A DNA stretch of 38,345 nt from an uncultured bacterium (lineage in GTDB: Bacteria > Bacillota > Clostridia > Lachnospirales > Lachnospiraceae), in contig CANCXX010000044.1 in assembly GCA_947381965.1 (NCBI GenBank), forward strand, positions 1 to 38,345, read 5' to 3'. The notes under the pieces were generated by a model, which was not told the DNA's origin, did no database searches, and worked only from the letters and a program-made list of their open reading frames with translations. Below are positions 33,827 through 38,345 of the stretch, one piece after another. Within the stretch, counting starts at the first letter, position 1; the number at the start of each line of letters is the position of its first letter. Position numbers and translations under genes: made by a program.

Positions 33827-34936
33827 CTATTTTCCCCCACTGCACAAGAAGGAAAGGGATTCTTTATATGGCGCTCTGGCTATCCCTTTCTCTGTCACTA
33901 TAGCTGTTATCAGCTCATTGTCCGTTACGTCAAATGCCGGATTGTACACCTTAATTCCTTCCGGCGCCATCCGTTCCTTATACCACATTTCCGTAACTTC
34001 CTCTGCCGGCCTTTGTTCGATTTTGATTTCCGCCCCTGTAGGTGTGGCAAGGTCAACTGTTGAAGTGGGAGCACATACATAAAAAGGCACATGATAGCGT
34101 TTCGCCACCGCTGCTACCATGGAAGTACCTATTTTATTTGCAGTATCTCCATTGGCCGCCACACGGTCACATCCAACAAATACTGCCTGAACCCATCCAT
34201 TTTTCATTACCATGGAAGACATATTATCACAAATAAGGGTCACATCCACACCAGCGCTGTGCAACTCATAAGCGGTAAGCCTGGCCCCCTGCAAAAGAGG
34301 TCTTGTTTCGTCCGCAAACACCCGGAAATTGTATCCTCTCTCCTGTCCCAGATAAATAGGCGCGGTAGCTGTTCCATATTTGCATGTGGCAAGCTGTCCT
34401 GCATTGCAATGGGTCAATATACCGTCTCCCGGCTTTACAAGGCAAAGTCCATTTTCACCAATTGCCCTGCATACCCGGATATCCTCCTGCTTTATTTCTT
34501 TTGCCTCCCTGCCAAGAAGCTCTATAATTTCGTTCAGGTTTTTTCCCGCTTTATGGGCCTGCCTGCATACCCTATCCATACGCTCCAATGCCCAGGATAA
34601 GTTTACTGCAGTTGGTCTTGCAGAATTTAAAAATTCTTTCTGCTCCTTAAACTTATCATAAAATATGTCAAAAAAACTGTTACTGGCCTTATCTTCAAAG
34701 TGAAGAATTTCATCCGCTGTCTGTGCTGCCAGTATATAAATACCAAAGGCTGCTGTAACCCCAATTGCCGGCGCTCCACGTACTTTTAACAGATAAATGG
34801 CATCCCATATCTCCTGGGCGGTCCGCAGCTTAATTACTTCTGTTCTTGCGGGAAGCCTGGTCTGGTCAATAATTACAATGCTTCCATCACTTTCATCCAA
34901 ATCCACTGTCTCATACTCCAAGATACTCTTACCCAT
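33827..34936 (-). CDS. mtnA: S-methyl-5-thioribose-1-phosphate isomerase
   Basis: This enzyme isomerises methylthioribose-1-phosphate to methylthioribulose-1-phosphate in 5'-methylthioadenosine salvage. The 369-residue protein has [13 protein letters not shown] (near residue 50), the catalytic cysteine in [12 protein letters not shown] and the catalytic aspartate in [17 protein letters not shown], plus the C-terminal [12 protein letters not shown] and [19 protein letters not shown] motifs shared with eIF2B-type folds. The ATG is preceded by AAAAGG. No other mtn gene is nearby, so the gene may serve a truncated salvage or DHAP-shunt-like route with partners elsewhere. It is 40 nt downstream of a small membrane-protein gene and probably co-transcribed with it. 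Confidence 0.95.
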   Translation of the reverse strand: MGKSILEYETVDLDESDGSIVIIDQTRLPARTEVIKLRTAQEIWDAIYLLKVRGAPAIGVTAAFGIYILAAQTADEILHFEDKASNSFFDIFYDKFKEQKEFLNSARPTAVNLSWALERMDRVCRQAHKAGKNLNEIIELLGREAKEIKQEDIRVCRAIGENGLCLVKPGDGILTHCNAGQLATCKYGTATAPIYLGQERGYNFRVFADETRPLLQGARLTAYELHSAGVDVTLICDNMSSMVMKNGWVQAVFVGCDRVAANGDTANKIGTSMVAAVAKRYHVPFYVCAPTSTVDLATPTGAEIKIEQRPAEEVTEMWYKERMAPEGIKVYNPAFDVTDNELITAIVTEKGIARAPYKESLSFLCSGGK

Positions 34937-34976
34937 ATTACCTTTTTCCTTTCCTCCCAGGCAATCCCTGTTTCAA

Positions 34977-35159
34977 TCACAAATTACTTTTAATATTCTC
35001 CAATTCCTGTATACAGTAAACAGCGTAAATTAAAATCACTGCCATAACTATCGTTCTGTCTATCTTTGCATTTATACGTTTTCTTCTTTTTTCTTTCTTT
35101 TTGATTTTTTTCTTTTCCAGTTTTCTCCGCTTTGATTCACTGATTTCTTTCTGCGCCAT
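34977..35159 (-). CDS. Small basic single-pass membrane protein (60 aa)
   Basis: I do not recognise a family. The 60-residue product has an extremely lysine/arginine-rich N-terminal half (ESKRRKLEKKKIKKKEKRRKRI) followed by one hydrophobic helix (TIVMAVILIYAVYCIQEL), predicting N-in topology with a cytoplasmic tail that could touch nucleic acid or anionic lipid. The start is well supported: AGGAG lies 9 nt upstream and an extended -10 promoter lies some 70 nt further up. It is followed by mtnA at 40 nt. Confidence 0.75.
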   Translation of the reverse strand: MAQKEISESKRRKLEKKKIKKKEKRRKRINAKIDRTIVMAVILIYAVYCIQELENIKSNL

Positions 35160-35233
35160 ATTTATTGACTCCTTTAGTCATGTATCTGCAGCCTGTTGTG
35201 CCGCGCTGTATATTGTGTGGTCCCAATAGTAGC

Positions 35234-35242
35234 ATTATACCA
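35234..35242 (-). promoter_or_regulatory. Extended -10 promoter for the small membrane protein and mtnA
   Basis: Minus strand TGGTATAAT, an extended -10 with perfect TATAAT. No clear -35. Predicted leader about 70 nt. Confidence 0.5.
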
Positions 35243-35430
35243 AATTTCTTTCAAAAAAGATAGAATCATGTCCTCACAAAATGCACAGCCAGCGCGCCTT
35301 CCTAAGCTGTTAATAGTAGCTTAATCCTCATTGCCCCATATAAAGCAACATAATTGGTAATACAGTCGCAACCCTTCACAAATGTGCATATATTATTTAA
35401 AACCAACTGCTTAACCCGAACGGAGAGCCA

Positions 35431-35700
35431 ATGTCTGTCACTTCCTTAGATATCCTTAATTTATCCCACTCTTTAAGAGATATATGTGAAATAAACTGTA
35501 ACACTCCTGAATGCCTTTCCCAATCCCTCAAAATATTGCTTCAATGTAACTTAATTGAAGCAAACCTTCAGTTCAACGCACAGTTAAACTGTCCCCCTGT
35601 AATGCCGCCTGAAAAAAACGGACATGAAAAACCCCATCCAAAACAGGGCACAGGGATTGACCTTACCAATCCCAACTATATTCATCCTCCTGTAAGATAA
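35431..35700 (+). CDS. Possible small protein (89 aa), unrecognised
   Basis: An open frame on the plus strand in an otherwise empty region, not a shadow of another gene. The ATG has GGAGA about 5 nt upstream, and the frame ends 45 nt before a strong terminator, which supports a real transcript. The first ~55 residues look like an amphipathic helical domain with five cysteines (SLRDICEINCNTPECLSQSLKILL...). The rest is a proline/histidine/lysine-rich tail (PPVMPPEKNGHEKPHPKQG) ending IHPPVR. There is no signal peptide or membrane helix. I cannot assign a function. It may be a chance ORF. Confidence 0.45.
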   Translation: MSVTSLDILNLSHSLRDICEINCNTPECLSQSLKILLQCNLIEANLQFNAQLNCPPVMPPEKNGHEKPHPKQGTGIDLTNPNYIHPPVR

Positions 35701-35745
35701 TTGGTATTGCCGACAGGAAAACAGTATATCAAGCCACATATAAAA

Positions 35746-35787
35746 GTAAAAAGCACTTACCCCATCAAGGATGTAAGCGCTTTTTAC
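35746..35787. terminator. Bidirectional terminator downstream of etfA
   Basis: GTAAAAAGCaCTTAC (35746-35760) pairs with GTAAGcGCTTTTTAC (35773-35787), a single mismatch in 15 bp, with A and T tracts on both flanks. It serves etfA on the minus strand and possibly the small ORF on the plus strand. Confidence 0.85.
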
Positions 35788-35853
35788 TTATTTATAATTT
35801 GGATATTGTCGTATCATCCAGCTGCCTGTACACAATAACAGAGTCACAGATGC

Positions 35854-36897
35854 CTATTTTGCAGCCATTTCTGCTTTTAATCTCTCTGTAAGCGCAGGAA
35901 CAATCTTATTTAAGTCACCAACAATACCATAGTCAGCTACCTCAAAAATAGGCGCTGTTTCGTCTTTATTAATTGCAATAATAATGTCCGCTTCTTCCAT
36001 ACCCGCTACGTGCTGGATAGCGCCGGAAATACCAATTGCAAAGTAAACGTTAGGGCGAACAGTCTTACCTGTCTGTCCAACCTGTAAATCTTTCGGTTTC
36101 CACCCTGCATCTACAACTGCACGTGAGCAGCTGACTGTTCCGCCAATCACTTCTGCAAGGTCTTCAAGTATCTTAAAGTTTTCAGGACTTCCAACGCCAC
36201 GTCCGCCGGATACCAAAATTTTTGCATCCATAATATCAGCAACGTCAGAAACCGCCTTAACAACCTCTAAGATTTCAACATACTTGTCATTGGGAGTAAA
36301 TCCCGGATTGTATTCTACAACAACCGCTTTCTTTCCCTCTTCTCTTGGAGCCTTCTGCATAACGCCCGGACGGACTGTTGCCATCTGCGGACGGAATTCC
36401 GGGCAGGCAATGGTAGCAATTGTGTTACCGCCAAAAGCAGGACGGGTCATTAAAAGCTGATTGTGAAGCTGTTCCTTTCCGGGAACGGGATTAATCGGGA
36501 AATCACCAATATCAAGCTGTGTACAGTCTGCTGTCAGTCCTGTATGTATTCTCGCTGATACTCTGGGACCCAGGTCACGTCCGATTGCAGTTGCCCCAAC
36601 CAGGAAAATTTCAGGCTTAAACTCATTAATTACAGATGAAATCGCATGTGCATAAGGCTCTGTTCTGTATTCTTTCAGTTCAGGGTCATCCACAACGATA
36701 ACTTTGTCAGCGCCATATTCAGCCAGTTCATCCGCCAGTCCCTTTACATCGCTTCCTACCAGAACTGCTGTTACTTCCGTGCCCAAATCCTTTGCAAGGT
36801 CTTTGCCCTTGCCCACTAATTCTAAAGCGATTCCACTAAGTACGTTGTCTACCTGCTGGGCAAAGACAAATACTCCTTTATAATCTTGAATATTCAT
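35854..36897 (-). CDS. etfA: Electron transfer flavoprotein subunit alpha
   Basis: This is the alpha subunit of the Etf heterodimer that passes electrons to or from acyl-CoA dehydrogenase. It is 347 residues. The N-terminal alpha/beta domain includes VFVFAQQVDNVLSGIALELVGKGKDLA and FLVGATAIGRDLGPRVSARIHTGLTADCT. The C-terminal FAD domain has KILVSGGRGVGSPENF, AVVDAGWKPKDLQVGQTGKTVRPNVYFAIGISGAIQHVAGM and INKDETAPIFEVADYGIVGDL, all conserved. The ATG has GGAGG 6 nt upstream. It follows etfB by 49 nt. With bcd in the same cluster it probably belongs to a bifurcating butyryl-CoA dehydrogenase/Etf complex, as in butyrate-forming Clostridia; bifurcation is inferred from context. Confidence 0.97.
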   Translation of the reverse strand: MNIQDYKGVFVFAQQVDNVLSGIALELVGKGKDLAKDLGTEVTAVLVGSDVKGLADELAEYGADKVIVVDDPELKEYRTEPYAHAISSVINEFKPEIFLVGATAIGRDLGPRVSARIHTGLTADCTQLDIGDFPINPVPGKEQLHNQLLMTRPAFGGNTIATIACPEFRPQMATVRPGVMQKAPREEGKKAVVVEYNPGFTPNDKYVEILEVVKAVSDVADIMDAKILVSGGRGVGSPENFKILEDLAEVIGGTVSCSRAVVDAGWKPKDLQVGQTGKTVRPNVYFAIGISGAIQHVAGMEEADIIIAINKDETAPIFEVADYGIVGDLNKIVPALTERLKAEMAAK

Positions 36898-36946
36898 TTT
36901 GAACCTCCATTATTGTATTCATATGATTCCGCTTGTGTAAAACTGT

Positions 36947-37729
36947 TTAAATTACATGTTTTACTTTTAATTTATCAATAATATATTCTACGGATTCTGC
37001 CGGGTCAAGGGTAACTTTCTCTCCAGCTCCCTTTCTGACCTTATCAGAAGCCTTTGCAATCTGGGTAGGTGAACCCTTAAGTCCTAAATTGGAGTCGTCC
37101 ACGTCAACCAGGTTTGCTCTTCCCCATACAGTAATCTCTGCATTGTACGCATCAAAAATACCGCCGGGAGTCATATAACGGGGCTCATTTAATTCAGCAA
37201 GAGCTGTAATCAGACAAGGCATTTTTGCTTTTAACACATGATATCTGTCATCATACTGACGCTCAACAATTACGCTGTCGCCATCAATTTTAATTTTCTG
37301 TGCGTAGGAAATTACAGGAATTCCAAGGTGCTCGGAAATCTGAGGACCTACCTGCGCGGTATCGCCGTCAATTGCCTGACGTCCTGTGATGATTAAGTCA
37401 TATTCCAGGTTGCGGATTGCTCCGGCTAATGTCTGGGAAGTTGCCCATGTATCGGCTCCTCCAAGCACTCTGTCTGTTACCAGAATTCCCTTGTCTGCGC
37501 CCATAGCCATAGCTTCACGGAGAACTTCTTCTGCTTTGGGAAGTCCCATGGTCACTACCGTTACTTCTGCGCCGTACTCGTCTTTTAATCTAAGCGCTGC
37601 TTCCAGTCCTGCTTTATCATCAGGATTCATGATTGTGAGCATTGCACCTCTGTCAAGTGTACCATCAGGATTGAACTTAACGCCACCCTTGGTATCAGGT
37701 ACCTGTTTAACACAAACAACAATTTTCAT
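36947..37729 (-). CDS. etfB: Electron transfer flavoprotein subunit beta
   Basis: This is the beta subunit of Etf, 260 residues. It starts MKIVVCVKQVPDTKGGVKFNPDGTLDRG, with NPDDKAGLEAALRLKD and the nucleotide-binding stretch DLIITGRQAIDGDTAQVGPQISEHLGIP, as in Etf proteins of anaerobic Clostridia that can bind NAD(H) and an additional FAD. AAGGAGAGA lies upstream of the ATG. The 260-bp gap before it (from the acyl-CoA dehydrogenase gene) is full of short repeats, so expression relative to bcd may be tuned there. The order bcd-etfB-etfA is the usual one in butyrate/crotonyl-CoA clusters. Confidence 0.97.
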   Translation of the reverse strand: MKIVVCVKQVPDTKGGVKFNPDGTLDRGAMLTIMNPDDKAGLEAALRLKDEYGAEVTVVTMGLPKAEEVLREAMAMGADKGILVTDRVLGGADTWATSQTLAGAIRNLEYDLIITGRQAIDGDTAQVGPQISEHLGIPVISYAQKIKIDGDSVIVERQYDDRYHVLKAKMPCLITALAELNEPRYMTPGGIFDAYNAEITVWGRANLVDVDDSNLGLKGSPTQIAKASDKVRKGAGEKVTLDPAESVEYIIDKLKVKHVI

Positions 37730-37989
37730 TGTATTATCTCTCCTTATAAATTAATCTATTTGGTATGTGCCGTTTACCCTGTGTAAGACGACACTGGAAA
37801 ATGCTTAAGCCTTCACGATTCTATAAGCAAATACTCAAAAATGCTTCGATGCCACCTTACGTGAACCGGCACTCGAAAATGCTTCGCATTTCCTCGTTCG
37901 CGGTGCAGCGCTGCACCGCTCTTTGCTCTTTGTCTTTCGCATCTGCTCCTGCAAGCAGGGCATCTGCTTAAGCCAAATCACAAGCCGGC
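37730..37989. repeat. Repeat-rich bcd-etfB intergenic region
   Basis: Three degenerate copies of CACTCGAAAATGCTTCG occur at 37792-37807, 37833-37848 and 37870-37886, about 40 bp apart. The third runs into the small hairpin AAATGC-TTC-GCATTT. A perfect 20-bp palindrome, GCGGTGCAGCGCTGCACCGC, lies at 37900-37919. Direct repeats GCATCTGC flank a CCTGC-AAG-CAGG hairpin near 37940-37970. No coding sequence is seen. Confidence 0.7.
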
Positions 37990-38345
37990 TTACTTAAGCA
38001 GTGAACCGGAGATGACCATTCTCTGTACTTCGCTGGTTCCTTCGTAGATCTCTGTGATCTTTGCGTCTCTCATCATGCGCTCTACGTCATATTCTCTGAT
38101 GTAGCCATATCCACCATGAAGCTGAACTGCCTTGGTGGTTACTTCCATTGCAACTTCTGCTGCATATAATTTAGCCATAGCTGCTTCTACGGAGTAAACT
38201 TTCTGGGTTGCCTTAGCCATAGCAGCCTTGTAAACAAGGAGCTGAGCTGCCTGCACCTTGGTAGCCATGTCGGCAAGCTGGAACTGGGTATTCTGGAAAG
38301 CGCCGATAGCTCTGCCAAACTGCTTTCTTTCTTTTACATATTCAA
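37990..38345 (-). CDS. bcd: Acyl-CoA dehydrogenase, C-terminal part (probably butyryl-CoA dehydrogenase)
   Basis: Only the last ~118 residues are in the window; the gene runs off the right edge. The segment begins EYVKERKQFGRAIGAFQNTQFQLADMA, the conserved C-terminal helical domain start of acyl-CoA dehydrogenases, and ends HGGYGYIREYDVERMMRDAKITEIYEGTSEVQRMVISGSLLK, which includes the catalytic glutamate of IYEGTSE in the position used by butyryl-CoA dehydrogenases. It is followed by etfB and etfA, so reduction of crotonyl-CoA to butyryl-CoA with EtfAB is the likely role. Chain-length preference cannot be read from this fragment. Confidence 0.93.
   Translation of the reverse strand, partial: EYVKERKQFGRAIGAFQNTQFQLADMATKVQAAQLLVYKAAMAKATQKVYSVEAAMAKLYAAEVAMEVTTKAVQLHGGYGYIREYDVERMMRDAKITEIYEGTSEVQRMVISGSLLK

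Overview
The window reads as a chromosomal segment of an anaerobic, moderate-GC Firmicute, most likely Clostridia of the Lachnospiraceae type. Supporting this are a short-form type I glutamine synthetase, a large/small-subunit glutamate synthase, gatCAB in the order C-A-B, a Bce-type peptide-antibiotic resistance module, a bcd-etfB-etfA cluster (crotonyl-CoA/butyryl-CoA metabolism) and strong AGGAGG ribosome binding sites. No rRNA, tRNA, CRISPR array, transposase or integrase was seen. Genus-level placement is inference.

Layout. 1-1620: glnA on the minus strand with its promoter. 1634-7587: a minus-strand block of a BceA/BceB-like ABC transporter, a BceS/BceR-like two-component system and a MATE exporter. 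A TTACA-N4-TGTAA operator lies in front of the transporter genes. 7610-19118: one minus-strand operon, with recognisable promoter and terminator, that looks like a reduced contractile injection system (CIS). In transcription order it encodes a PAAR-like protein fused to an AHH/HNH nuclease, an Imm11-type immunity protein, a sheath-like protein, an Hcp/tube-like protein, a VgrG/gp5-like spike, two unrecognised proteins, an unusual Hsp70/actin-fold ATPase and a protein with a TssK/phage-adaptor-like N-terminus. No ClpV, TssJLM, gp25 or tape measure is present here. This is the most interesting part of the window.

19289-25910: gltD and gltB on the minus strand, separated by two tandem copies of a structured repeat, with a strong attenuator-like hairpin at the predicted 5' end of the gltB transcript. 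25931-29264: gatC-gatA-gatB. 29497-33642: plus-strand nagB, a membrane-anchored lipase-like hydrolase, and a chemotaxis receptor gene with a long structured leader. 33765-35242: mtnA and a small basic membrane protein, minus strand. 35431-35787: a possible small plus-strand gene and a bidirectional terminator. 35854-38345: etfA, etfB and the 3' end of an acyl-CoA dehydrogenase gene, minus strand.

Working together: glnA and gltBD form the GS-GOGAT ammonia assimilation route, and GatCAB uses glutamine to amidate mischarged tRNAs. The same family of structured ~120-nt elements, whose stems covary between copies, sits beside all three of these glutamine-related loci. The Bce module senses and removes peptide antibiotics, and the MATE pump exports small molecules. 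The CIS-like operon is best read as an antagonism or delivery machine whose first two genes are a nuclease effector and its immunity protein. Bcd-EtfAB would reduce crotonyl-CoA. All functional statements come from reading the sequence and from family knowledge; no search was run.
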